From contig CM055109.1 in NCBI GenBank assembly GCA_029204225.1, positions 22,656,422 through 22,720,421 of the forward strand: DNA of 64,000 nt, written 5' to 3'. This document shows positions 37,898 through 48,776 of the stretch, piece after piece; positions within the stretch are counted from its first letter, which is position 1; each line of letters starts with the position of its first letter. The stretch comes from Diphasiastrum complanatum. Taxonomy: Eukaryota > Streptophyta > Lycopodiopsida > Lycopodiales > Lycopodiaceae. A program made the translations under genes and the position numbers. The notes under the pieces are model-generated. The model did no database searches, was not told the DNA's origin, and saw only the letters and a program-made list of their open reading frames with translations.

Positions 37898-39560
37898 TAG
37901 TACAAGAGGTTTTGTTGAAATTGATAGGGTTAATCCAAATCAAAGCCAAAATTAGCAGTTTTTTGGAAACTAGTCAAATTTTGGGTAGTGAGTTGGATTT
38001 GATAGATATTCTCAAAATTTTGGACCAGAACTTGTTGTGGGTTGTAGGAACCCTTTTCACACATGTGAGGCCATACAGCTCCGGTTTTGGCTGAGAAAGT
38101 TCAAAAATTTGTACAGTTTGACTCACACACCCAATTTGAGAGATTTTTGGTGCAAAATCAAACATTTTCTATAGAGAATCTAATCCCTTTATTAGTTCTT
38201 GGATTAGATCAGCTAAGAAATTGAATTTGAAGCTTGAAATAGGTGCATTAATTGATCTTCTCTGATTTTTTGAGTTTATGTTGAAGTTGAGAGAGATTTT
38301 GCTAAAAATCATAGATTAAAGAGTGATATGCAAGGTGAGAGGTTGAAATCCATTGTACCATCACTCTAGATTTGTTCAAGAGTGATAGGGTCAAGTTTAG
38401 AAGCATCAATTTGCTAGAAAACATCCTTGGATCTGTCCTCCAAGTGAAACCTTTGAGAGTTTCTAGTGCATATAGAGCATCTATGCAAATCTTTTGTAGA
38501 ATTTGACATAGATTGGCTTCAATTGAAAGTTCTAGAAAAGAGATTGAGATCAAAGTCACATTGTTCAACCCTACTCAATTTGTTTGAGTGATTGTAAGGT
38601 TTGAAAAGAGTCATTAAGGTGTCTATGGCAAATGTGTAGAGAGAGATCCAATTTTCTAAGAGTTCCTTCCTTTGTAGAAGGCAAGATCTAGAAGCTCATT
38701 TTGTGTTGTTATTGGTGAAGAGTTTGTCTCTTCCTAGGTGATCAAATCTTTCTAAGTGGCATTAGATCTTTGAAGCACAATATCTTAGTGAGAAAAATCA
38801 CAACTTTTGATTTTGAATTTCATTCCAAGTCTTAAAAAGTAGAGTAATTGGTGGAATCCAATAGGAGTGATTGAATTCAATTTGTTGAGCAAAAATTGAC
38901 ATAGAATGTATGAAACTCAAATTAGTTCTATTCAACTTTCTTTGTGAGAGTGTGAAGGTCAATTTGTGATCCCATTAGATGTCTAGAATGAGGAGGAGTC
39001 CATATTTGAGTATCCATGCATGGTTGAGATCTTTGTGAATCTCTAGTTGTCTAAATTTTTAAGCTTTGTGAAAAATTGGTGGTATAGTTTGTTGTCAAAT
39101 CAAATCAAATTCATTCTAAATCTCAAGTGTGAGATTATTTGGGTCAAGAGTGAGTCCAAAAGAAGTGATTAAGTTTGATTTTCATGTATTTGAAACAAAA
39201 CCCATCTTTTGTTCAAGAATCTCAAGTGTTGAGAGAACTAGTCAAGTGAAAAGGAAAATCTAGGTGTCAAATCTTTTTCATATCCATTTCAACTTTCAAA
39301 AGAAAGAGTCATTGGTATTTGATGAGTCCAATAGGAGATTGGATCTGATTTCTTTAGTGATTTGATTCAAACATTGTGTGCTTTTGTCTTAGTGATCAAA
39401 GCAAAGTTTCCAAGTGACTAGTCATTACTGTGAAGATTGATTCTTAGGTTTGTGAGCTAGATCTTTTGTAGATCATTCTAGGTTATTGAAGATGTTCAAA
39501 TCTAGTCTCTTGAAAGTCACAAATTACATTTGTAGAATCATATCATAGGTTTTTATTCAC
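37898..39560 (+). other. Leader of the non-autonomous element, no ORF
   Basis: About 1.66 kb between the primer site and the 501-codon frame. Stops occur in all frames. It probably holds packaging and dimerisation signals of the RNA, but none can be identified from sequence alone. Confidence 0.6.
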
Positions 39561-41066
39561 ATGGCATCAATAGGTGGCATCCTATTGCAGGAAAGAAAGG
39601 ATCCTAAGTGCAACCTTTGTGGCAAGGGAGGATATATTTTCTCAAGATGCTACAAAAAGAAGACCAATCCATGTAAGGAAAACCAAGGCAAGGGGGCCGA
39701 GGTGAAGGATGGAGCTTCAAGTTCAAAATGCAAATACAAGAAGGACAAGTCCAAGGAAAGGTGTTTCCTTTGTGGAAAGGTGAATGAGGCTTGGAGTCTC
39801 ATAAGGACTTGCAAGATTTGTCTTCAAGAGTCCATCACAACACATGTCAAATCTTTTGAAATTTTTCGTTTGGAAGTACATTGTTTGGTTCAAGATGCAA
39901 ATATAGATGTCACTTTCATGAAAGTAACCTGGATTTATTTTATGTCCTTGGAAAGTATTTTGCTTGGAACTTTAGATAAGTTCAAACTTATTGTTATGAT
40001 CCAAGAGATATCAATCAAGAATAAGGAGCATCAATCACAAAATGAAAATAGTTTCATTTATGCTCTCATGTCAACTTATGAAGATCTATTTTGCTTTGGA
40101 GGGATTTTTGTATCTCAAAGGTGGCTTAAGGCAATGCTAGTTGAGTGTGATGCCTTATGTTTTCCTTGTAAGCTTACATTAGTTATAAAGTCAAGGAAAT
40201 GGAAATATCTTCATAATGTAGGATCTTTTGGTTTCAATAAGATCATGAATGATGTGTTCATTCATAAAGATGAAAATTGTATGTTTTCAATCCTAAAGGC
40301 AAGTTGTAAACTTCTTATGAGAATAAGTGAAGCATCCAAAGTGGACACTTATATCCATAAGCAAGTAGTTAGCCTTATTGAGATGGAGATACCTTTTGAT
40401 TTCAATATTGGAAAAATCATGCCAAGTTGTGGTGATTTTTGGACTTATGTTTCTAGCATAAGTAATCTTGATAATCATAGGAAGTGCATATTGAATGGTC
40501 ATACTTGTTGTGATCATTATGAGACATGGAGGTCTCGGATTTCCATCAAGAAGGAGCATCATGAAGAGGATTTTAAGGAGTCATCCCAAGGTTCAAGTGT
40601 GCCAAGGATTGAGGAGGAGAGACCTTCTCAAGTTGTGATTCCAAAAAGAAACTCAAGAAATATGGTTGAGTCCATGTGGCTCACATTTCAAGGGAAAGAT
40701 GAGCATATCTCATGTGGTATACATCACATACTTATTTCTCTTATGTCATTTGATAAATCAATTTGCTTTAGTGAGATCATTGCATCTCAAAATTGGAGTA
40801 AAACCAAACTAGTTGAGTATGAAGTCTCTCTTGAGAACATAGATGATGTTCTTAAAAGGTTGAAATTGATTTTAAATCAATTAGAAAGCAAATGGTTATT
40901 TCATCAAATGTATGCTCTTGAGTCATGCAAGAGCAAAAGTGCTTTGTTCACTCATAGTTTGAAAATTTGTATTGAGGCAAATTGGAAACTCTTTATGAGA
41001 GTAAGTGAATCATCTTCTAAAGACACTTATCTCCATAATGAAGTATTTAGTCTCATTGGATCATAG
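39561..41066 (+). CDS. 501-codon ORF, two zinc-knuckle-like motifs, internally duplicated
   Basis: I do not recognise the protein as a whole. Residues 1-12 (MASIGGILLQER) match the Gag start of the copia family in this window (MISMGVFLLEASER). They run straight into CNLCGKGGYIFSRC, a CCHC knuckle with Tyr for His, and then a Lys-rich stretch and CFLCGKVNE. The Gag core is therefore deleted. From about residue 165 to the end come two diverged copies of one unit. LMSTYEDLFCFGGIFVSQRW pairs with LMSFDKSICFSEIIASQNW, and LLMRISEASKVDTYIHKQV with LFMRVSESSSKDTYLHNEV; DNA period about 675 bp. The second copy continues past the stop at 41066. An open 501-codon frame in AT-rich DNA suggests recent constraint. 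Enzyme motifs are absent. It may be a captured host fragment or a novel element protein. Confidence 0.8.
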   Translation: MASIGGILLQERKDPKCNLCGKGGYIFSRCYKKKTNPCKENQGKGAEVKDGASSSKCKYKKDKSKERCFLCGKVNEAWSLIRTCKICLQESITTHVKSFEIFRLEVHCLVQDANIDVTFMKVTWIYFMSLESILLGTLDKFKLIVMIQEISIKNKEHQSQNENSFIYALMSTYEDLFCFGGIFVSQRWLKAMLVECDALCFPCKLTLVIKSRKWKYLHNVGSFGFNKIMNDVFIHKDENCMFSILKASCKLLMRISEASKVDTYIHKQVVSLIEMEIPFDFNIGKIMPSCGDFWTYVSSISNLDNHRKCILNGHTCCDHYETWRSRISIKKEHHEEDFKESSQGSSVPRIEEERPSQVVIPKRNSRNMVESMWLTFQGKDEHISCGIHHILISLMSFDKSICFSEIIASQNWSKTKLVEYEVSLENIDDVLKRLKLILNQLESKWLFHQMYALESCKSKSALFTHSLKICIEANWKLFMRVSESSSKDTYLHNEVFSLIGS

Positions 41067-41507
41067 ATTAGCATGGTAGACAAGCATGAAGATATGATGC
41101 AAACACTTTGTTATTATAGCATGCATAGTCTTGCCAATTTGGATGAGTCTAATTCTCTAGATCATGGTAACATGATGTTAGATCTTTGTGATCCTAATTA
41201 ATCAAGAAGAAATATTTATTTTCTCATGAAGGAGCATGCACATGAAGAAGGATCAAGCCTCAAAGTCAAACATCTACATGAAATTTGGAAGGAATCAATT
41301 TTGGAGGTGCTAGGATGGTGCAAAGCTCTCAAGCTCATCAAAGATGTCAACATCAAAGAAGCACTATCACGGATATGGTGATTTCAGATCAACATCAAGC
41401 TCATTGGCTGATCTTCACGCCTTTTAAACCAGCAAAGACCAATTCAGCCCATGGAGTCAAGCTCAAGATCATCACGTTTTCCATCAGGCTAGATTTTTGA
41501 GGAGGAG

Positions 41508-42340
41508 TGTGAAAAATGCAAAAATAAGCTTGGTAGAGACCAAAAATCTTGTATATAGATAAACACACATGTGTGGAGCCTGTTCCCACGTGTGAAAATA
41601 GTGTACTTGTCATGTACCATAATCATATAGGTTGTACATATGATTTAATTCAAGTTCTAGTGGCTAAAAAGGCCAAAAACTAGTTTTCTAGACATATGAC
41701 ACATGGCATCAATCTATTGATTGCATGAGCCACATCCTTTGGTTAGGTGTCATATCCCATGTGTAGAGGACAGCTCACATGTGTGGAATAAGCTGAAGTA
41801 GGCTAATTTTGACTTCTAGAAGATTTCCAAGTAGATCTCCATATAGAAGGAAAATGGACCAAAAGTGCTCAAAATAGAAGGTTTTGTCCAAATGTCAATT
41901 TTGCATGATGAATCATCATATGACAAAGCACCTTCACACATGTGGGATCAGAGGGATGATCAGTACCACGAGCTCTCACTTATTGTATATATAGAGCCAC
42001 ATTTGGCCATAATCAATGTGAGACACCAATCTTGGTTTTGGAAGCAATTTTGAGTGATTCTCTCCATTTGGCTACATTTGTTTTGATTGTTTTGAGGTTC
42101 TATCAATGTGTACTTGATTTTCAGGTTGGATTCCATACTAAGACAGTGTTTCACACGTGTGAAACCATAAAGTACACTTACCTTCAATTAATGATTGTTC
42201 TTGTTAGGATTTTGTGTCTAGAATTGATCTAGATTGATCTTAATCTTATGTAGATTGATAGATCAAGTAAATCTAACATCCAATCCCTCTTGAGGATCAG
42301 ATTAGGATCCACTCTTGGTCCTTTTTGTACTTTTTCCACA
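41508..42340 (+). repeat. 3' LTR of the non-autonomous element
   Basis: 833 bp copy of 37064-37884 with a 12-bp insertion near 41600. It carries a perfect cacacgtgtg palindrome at 42152-42161 where the 5' LTR has cacttgtg. Confidence 0.93.
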
Positions 42341-42345
42341 TAAAG

Positions 42346-42880
42346 GCTATAAGAAGCTAAGCCGGAGGGCTAAGAGTCCACTAGTGGTGTGGACAGAGGA
42401 TATGAATAATTGTTTTGAGTTGCTTAAGAAAAGTGTCCTTCGACACCAATACTAATCATTGGCGATCCTAATAAGACTTTTGTGGTTAGGACCGATGCCA
42501 ATGATTATGCTATTGGAGCTATTTTGATGCAGGATGGACATTCTGTGGCTTATGAAAGCAAGAAACTCAATCTTGTTTAGTCTAGTTATTGTACCTATGA
42601 GAAGGAACTGTTTGCAATTGTTCAGTCCTTGAAAATTTGGCGACATTATTTGTATGGAGCCAGATTTGAAGTTTTGACGGATCATCAGACTCTTCGATAT
42701 TTCTGTGATGCCACAGATTTAAAGGGGAGACAAGCTAGATGGGCTGAGCTGATGCAAATCTTTGACTTTTCTATACGTTATTGTAAAGGAAGTCAAAATA
42801 CTCTAGTGGATGCTTTGAGTCGGTTACCGATTATTAATCAGTTGTGCTTTACTGTTATAGAACCGGAGTTGTTTTAGTCT
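42346..42880 (+). pseudogene. Gypsy RT end and RNase H (resumed)
   Basis: The split gypsy frame resumes with GYKKLSRRAKSPLVW, FELLKKSVL, a stop, then the RNase H domain: VVRTDANDYAIGAILMQDG, VAYESKKLN, a stop, YCTYEKELFAIVQSLKIWRH, FEVLTDHQTLRYF and VDALSRLP. These are the conserved gypsy RNase H blocks (TDAS-A-GA-L, KELLA, TDH-L and ALSR). Two stops and loss of its 5' neighbour make it inactive. Confidence 0.9.
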
Positions 42881-42989
42881 CTTCAAGGACTATATGAGTC
42901 CGATCCTTTTTTTGGAAAGTATTGGCAACAAGTACTTTCGGAGGTCGATTCAGGTTTGCAAGATTCCTCGAATCAGGGAAAGACTGAAA

Positions 42990-43785
42990 CGGATTTCCTA
43001 ATTTGAAACAGGATTCTGTTTCGTAAAGGAAAAGTGTGTGTACCAGAGAATGACATTGTAAGGGCCCAAATCTTGCAGGAGTGTCATGATAGTCCATGAG
43101 CAGGACACCCGGGTATACAAAGAACACTTGACTTAGTTCGAAGGCAATTTTGGTAGCCTAAGATGAAAAGTCAGGTAGAGGCCTATGTACTTAAATGTAC
43201 TAAGTGCCAGTTAAATAAATCAGAGAGGCTAAAAGCTAATGACCTATTACATCCATTAGATATTCCTACCGGAAAGTGGGAAAGTATATCTATGGATTTT
43301 GTGGTCGGGCTTCCACGTACATGGAAGGGCCACGATTCGGTTTGGGTCATTGTTGACAGACTTACAAAGTTTGCTCAATTTATCCCAACGAAAACTAATG
43401 TTAAAGCTTCTAAACTAGCTCAATTGTTTGTTGAGAAGCTTTTGTGGCTGTACGGGTTGCCTTGCGATATTGTCAATGACCGTGACCCAAAATTCACTGG
43501 GAATTTTTGGCAAGCAATATTTGAAAAGTTGGAAACAACTTTAAGTTTGAGTTCTACAGATCATCCGGAATCAGACGGTCAAACAAAAAGGACCAATCAG
43601 ACGATGGAGGATATGCTTCGAGCATATGTGGGCCATCGGCAGTCTGATTGGGAACAATACCTTCCACTGGTGGAATTTGCATATAACAGTGCAAAACATT
43701 CAACGATTGGATTCAGCCCTTTCATGCTTATGTATGGTTTTCAACCTCAATCACCAATTAGTGTTGGCATGAAGAGAGAAACAAC
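42990..43785 (+). pseudogene. Gypsy integrase, truncated
   Basis: The HHCC zinc finger is spread over stops (QECHDSP, GHPGIQ, then CTKCQLNKSER). From 43163 the frame is open: WESISMDFVVGLPRTWKGHD (first Asp), VDRLTKFAQFIPTK, IVNDRDPKFTGNFW (second Asp), then DHPESDGQTKRTNQTMEDML, where the catalytic Glu region lies, and EFAYNSAKHSTIGFSPFMLM. After YGFQPQSPISVGMKRE, near 43785, integrase similarity ends abruptly. The C-terminal SH3-like part, polypurine tract and 3' LTR are missing. Confidence 0.9.
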
Positions 43786-43841
43786 ACTTTTGTTTTTGTT
43801 TAGATCCATTACAAAGCAATTTCTCAAGATAAGATGGCTTC

Positions 43842-44125
43842 ATGGGATCTTTTCTCTTGGAGCAAAGTGAGAGATTGACCACCTCCAATTACTCTATCGG
43901 GAAGGTGAGGATGGAGTTGATTTTGATCTTCCAAGATGTGATGGACTTTAGGTGGAGCCTCAATTACTTCAAGAATCCAAAGGTACAAGAAAAGAGCAAG
44001 CTCTTCACCGTATCAAGATGAATGTATCCAATGAAGTGTTGAGGGAGATTAGTACTTGAATCTTAACCAAGGAGGCTTGGGACACCCTCAAAGCCATTTA
44101 TGAGGTAGATCCTAGAAATGGTGGA
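43842..44125 (+). pseudogene. Ty1/copia gag N-terminal remnant
   Basis: MGSFLLEQSERLTTSNYSIG, then KVRMELILIFQDVMD, then after a frame change HRIKMNVSNEVLREIST, a stop, and KEAWDTLKAIYE. This matches the Gag of the copia elements at 55949 and 48777. Only about 90 residues remain. It starts just after the broken gypsy integrase, so it belongs to the sequence that truncated the gypsy. Confidence 0.88.
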
Positions 44126-46779
44126 GAAAGCACCTAATTAAGATCCAATCATGATTCAATAGCTAGAGCACAAAACAATCTATTGATAATATGTGAAATT
44201 TCACATGTGTGGGGATGTCCTGATGTGTGTGAATGATTCGTACGCAAGCTTATGCACTTATTGATCAATGCTAGATTGAATTCCAAGATCTAGGTACAAA
44301 AACAAAGGCATAGAGGCAAAGATATATGCATGTGTTGATAACCAAAGTACTTTCACATGTAAGAAAGTGATCCTTGAAAAAACTAAGTAAAATTAAGCTC
44401 CTCTCCTCAGGTAGAGAGAGAATAGAGCAAATTTGGCCTCGGGTAGAGAGAGAGTGTGTAGTACAAGCAAAATCCACAAAACTCAAGTTTGACTCAAAAA
44501 CTCAACATAGATTATGATTGGAAAGAGGAGTACATATAAAACTCGTGGAGATCCTTCCTTGCATCCTATTGGACCTCTAATCCTAGCCCGTAAATTCAGA
44601 AGGCAGTAGGCAGACCGTAGCTATTTCTTTGTCCTCTGAAGGATGGGATAGATGATGTCATGAGACGTTGCTCACCCTTCCTTTCATTTTAAATCTTATG
44701 ATCTGTGCAAAACACCCTTTCCAGTTGTGGAGTGCGGAAAAAAGATGCATCTGCTAGATTATTTTGAATGAATAATCATGCGTCTTTCACTTACTTTCTG
44801 GAGACGGTAAGATCACTGTAAAAAATTTTTTTGAAGTGAATGTGGGAAGTGCTTGAATAATGAGCAGCATACATGACCTTGGATCTCAGACTTGGAGGTA
44901 AACCTGACCACAACTGGTCGTTGTTGGAGATGGTAGCCTTATCCCTGTGATGGAGAACGGTGGAGACCTTTCAATGGATCGTTAATGTGTGATTCAGAAT
45001 CTTATCGTGTTTGAAATCTCTATCTCGTGGATGTGAATCCCTCTCTCGATGGTGTGACTGCCTGCATCCCTGATTTTGTGTGTATGGTGGCTGGAAGCTG
45101 ATTTTGTGTGTATGGCAGCTAGAAAGGCACGATACCTAACTTTTGATGTTAGGTTTTTGAGAGGCCTTTATTGGCTTTGCATGAAGTTTTTTTTACTCCT
45201 TGCTTTCCTCTGGTTGCATGGTAAAACATGTGGATGAAGGTCTCAATTAGCTCACCGAGTTGTGCATGATGGTAGCCTTATGGTTGTATGGATTCCATTG
45301 TTTTTGCAAAGGAGGTTGGAGCATTTGGAAAATGCTTAGCTATTCGTAACAGTTTTATGGTTACGCAACCCAGATTACCTATACTCCGAATTTTTTTTCG
45401 AGGATTTGTTGAGAAAATAAATTCTAACATCCTAACGTTTTGCCCATGTGATTGGATCCATGGATTTAGGATTGGCAATAGAATTTTTTCATGGTAATTT
45501 TTTCCAGGCAAGTACCCAAATAGTGGAATTTTGGGTTCCTGGTACTGTGCTTTTTATTGGTTTAACTCTGGAGTAGCAATATTCCCAGTTAATTGAGTTA
45601 AATGATATTTTCGGTTCTCCCTTTTGGACTCGGTGTGCACCGATAGGCTTATCTTAAACGATTTTGATCTTTAAAGATAAGGCAAATTTAGGCTTTTCAT
45701 ATACTTGTTAAAGTGAATAAATGGAATAAGGTCGTAATTTTTGGGAGATATCTCTATATTCGATTAAAAAACAAGTGTATCGAATATCGTAAAGAGTATC
45801 TAGATCCAAATATTATTGATTTTTCATTGATTCAGGCGACTTAACGAAGTGATGAAAATAAACTAGTGTGGTCAAAAAGAGAGTAGCCTAGCATTTACTT
45901 GTGTCTAAGTAATTTTCGGAGACCTTCGCTAAAAGAATAAGAGAGGAAGAAAATGAGACACCTGAGTAGGTAAATGTGATAGTGTTGTGTAATTTGGGTT
46001 GGTTAAGAATCCATGTATGGAAATTGCATAGCACCGATTTTTTGAATTCATTAAGTTGAATTTATTTTGAATATCTAAAGGACCATGAGTTGACCATATT
46101 TTGTTATGAATTGTGACATGGAACAAGAATGACACTTGATTCACATTTGTACTGTAATGAACCTTATTCCTAAGAGTTGTAACTCTCAGATGATAGGAAG
46201 TTGGGAGTATAGTACCAGCTAGATGCTAGTGTTAAGTCATTATTGAAGCATGCATAATATTATGAATTTAAGCTTTATTCTCATGGGAACAAACTTATGT
46301 GTGACATGTTAGAATCATCTTCATCTCTTATTGCTTTACATGTGCTTAAGGGTTTGAGGGTGGACAGAGAATCTCCCTCTACACTTGCAGACCATGTCAC
46401 AGTTCACTTTAGTACACTTTTTGTAACTGCGTTGTTTCACACTCATTGCCCACACATTCATTGTAGTTGTTCCTTGTATATATATATAACGGCAACTCAC
46501 GAGATAGTAGTAATGATGAGATCTTGCAAGTGGAGAAGAGTGAATCAGAGTCCCTGCGCGAACTCCATTGTGTCTTTGCTATTTGATTCTTTAGAATCAG
46601 AGATATACGAGAGAGTGAAAGCCATTCAAGAAATAGAGATAGTTATTTAATTTGTAGCTAGCTAAGTAAGATCACCGCACACAATGCACCACTACTGTGA
46701 ACCATTCTTGGGCACAGGATTGTGATCTGATCATTGTATTCACAATAAGCTTAATTCAGATTCTCTATTTTCTTATGTG
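44126..46779. other. No recognised gene
   Basis: AT-rich sequence. Near 44200 it has a cacatgtgtg palindrome like those in the copia LTRs, so the left part may be decayed copia DNA. Small frames at 45288-45497 and 46297-46650 show no motif. The stretch before 46780 could hold the LTR of the copia remnant that follows, but no ends are seen. Confidence 0.4.
45071..45126. repeat. 28-bp tandem repeat, two copies
   Basis: tgattttgtgtgtatggtgg and on to ggaagc is followed at once by a second copy with a few changes (tgattttgtgtgtatggcag). Confidence 0.8.
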
Positions 46780-47830
46780 TATTGCACTACGAATGCTTTC
46801 TGATAGTTTCTTTCTCAATTGACACTCACTCAATTCGGAATGTCTAATCTCAAAGGAAGCATGGTTGTCTCTGACATCTAACTGTTCGCTCCCTTCATGG
46901 TTGTCAGTGATGTGAAAGACTTGTATGTATCCGTTCAGAAAGGCTGTCTGAACATCCATTTGGTGTACTTCCAGATCTTCGGTAGCTGCAGAGACGAATA
47001 AAGATCGAATCGACTGAAGTCTTACTACTGGACTGTATGTCTCAGTATAGTCAATCCCATAGGTTTGTTCGTAACCTTTGACGACTAGACGAGCTTTCCA
47101 TCTGGCTGGAGAACCATTTGGATTGAGCTTCATCTTGAAGATCCACTTAGTGTCGATAATCTTTGCATTTGTAGGAGCTTTGACAAGATGTCAGGTCTTG
47201 TTTTTCATCAATGAATTACACTCAGCATGCATGGTAAAACGCCAGTTGTTTGCATTCGAACTCGCCAATGCTTCCATTACTAAAGTGGGTTCATCGTTGC
47301 TGATGAATGTCTGAGGGACGAAACAATCAGGTTCTTGTCGATGTCGAGCAGATCTTCGAACAATAGTCGGTTGCTGAGATGATGATTCTCCTTGTTGTGC
47401 TGCAGAGATATTTTCGATGTTCGTCAGAACAGTCGCAAGTCGAGGCATGTGCTCAATAACTGAGATTCGGCTCGACTCGACATCAAAAATTCTGTATGTC
47501 TTGTGTGACATCGAGTATCCAATGAAGATACTTCTACAGTTGTTAGCAATGTTGGGTCTTCATGAGAGGTTCTGGCAGAATCAGATCCTCCATCTTGCTC
47601 CATCTTCTTCTTGGCTTTGTTATGCTGGAGCACTCAACAGTCCTTGATGTCGTGATTGGTTCTCTTGTAGTACTTGTAGAAGAGTCTAGTCTTAGGCTTT
47701 TGATGTTGTCAATTGTGTTGTTGTGATTGCTGGTCTGAATCAGTTTGCTCAGCTTTTGTCTTCTTGTCCTTCGAAGACTTCTTCTCCGCGAATTGTTGCT
47801 TATTCGAATAGTAACACATTAGTGATTGTA
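46780..47830 (-). pseudogene. Ty1/copia remnant with gag joined to integrase end
   Basis: From 47830 down, a Gag-like tail (FYKYYKRTNHDIKDC, a zinc knuckle with two Cys lost) runs to about 47560. The next frame is already the end of integrase: RSIFIGYSMSHKTYRIFDVE. Protease and most of integrase are therefore missing. Then come RRSARHRQEPDCF, EALASSNANNWRFTMHAECN and SLMKNKT, and RT: WIFKMKLNPNGSPARWKARL, YGIDYTETYSPVVRLQSIR and VHQMDVQTAFLNGYI. Similarity stops after NGYI near 46930; the rest of RT and RNase H are lost. The lineage differs from the copia family at 55949. Confidence 0.87.
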
Positions 47831-48776
47831 TTCCTGTGAGCTCAATTGGATACCGGATCCTAATGATGCCAAGAATGATAAATTGAATTTTGGGAATTCA
47901 GCAGAACTTTGTAATCTCTAGATGTTGTTCTAGGAGATTGTATAAAGTTTATATTGTTAAAGGTGAATTTTATAAAAGTCTTTAATTACCTTGTTGATTG
48001 TTGAATTTGGAACTCCTGGTAAAGAATCGGATTGGAAGAATATTCTTGAAATCCAATATTTTTCCTTGTGGAAAAGATTGCAGAACGATTCTTATATTTC
48101 CTGAGTTGTATGTTGTACATATACTCCAGTATTTTTCTAATGATTAAGTATGGTTTTGGAATCCTGAGAATTATGATTGACAAATCATAAGATTCTAAAT
48201 GTTTATGATTGACGGATCATAAATTGATACTTAAAGATCATTTGAAGATTATAAGAAAATGTGAAGATTCTTAAGATAATGAGTAATTCTTGATCAATTG
48301 GGTGAGTCAATGATTTAGATCTGTTGGTTGAACTCTAAATTTCTTTACTCTAGCACATACTTGAGATTGAGTGGATCTCACAGGCATTTTCATTAAGTGA
48401 TTGCTTACTTATGAGGAATTTGCTTACCTTACAGATTGTAGTCTATAAGTGCTTGTGTACAAAGTTCAATCTAAATCTCCAGTTTTGTAGGAGACAGATA
48501 AATCTATTAAGATACAAATAGATGTTGATTTCTTGCATATGATGCTAAAAATGGGGATGTTAACTCATTAGAGTAACTACATTACTCTGGTTTGAGTTAT
48601 GATTGTCTGAGACTTGATGGATCTCCTAGAGATTTTAGATGACTGAATTGTGGTATTTTAGAATATTTGGATATTCTAAAAATATTGGTATCAAGAAGCA
48701 TTATTTTGTACAATAAATTTAAATGGAACTCCCTTAGCTTTTGGATTTGATCTCTGAAATAAAGAAGTTAATTCAC
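47831..48776. other. No recognised gene
   Basis: AT-rich. It lies between two minus-strand copia remnants and may be decayed copia sequence. No motif is readable. Confidence 0.4.

Larger units (their letters stand above)
37064..42340 (+). mobile_element. Non-autonomous LTR element with unique 501-codon ORF
   Basis: LTRs at 37064-37884 and 41508-42340, primer site right after the 5' LTR, and a polypurine tract (gaggaggag) right before the 3' LTR. The flanks gaaag (37059-37063) and taaag (42341-42345) match at 4 of 5 bases, and the host gypsy pol frame resumes after it. Its only long frame is 39561-41066. It has no protease, integrase, RT or RNase H. LTRs differ at about 20 sites plus a 12-bp indel. 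It seems to derive from the copia family also seen at 43842, 48777 and 55949, because its ORF starts with that family's Gag N-terminus. Confidence 0.9.
32568..43785 (+). mobile_element. Ty3/gypsy element, split by another LTR element
   Basis: A plus-strand gypsy element. A probable 5' LTR ends near a primer site at 33640. Then come gag, zinc knuckle, protease, RT, RNase H and integrase in gypsy order. The pol gene is interrupted at 37063 by the insertion 37064-42340 and resumes in frame at 42346. The right end is lost: integrase breaks off near 43785, where unrelated sequence with a copia gag starts. Multiple stops and frameshifts and a mutated RT active site make it inactive. Confidence 0.85.

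Noticed and set aside
46297-46650. 117-codon plus-strand frame
   Set aside because: No motif, atypical composition, and neighbours are decayed copia DNA; not supported as a gene.
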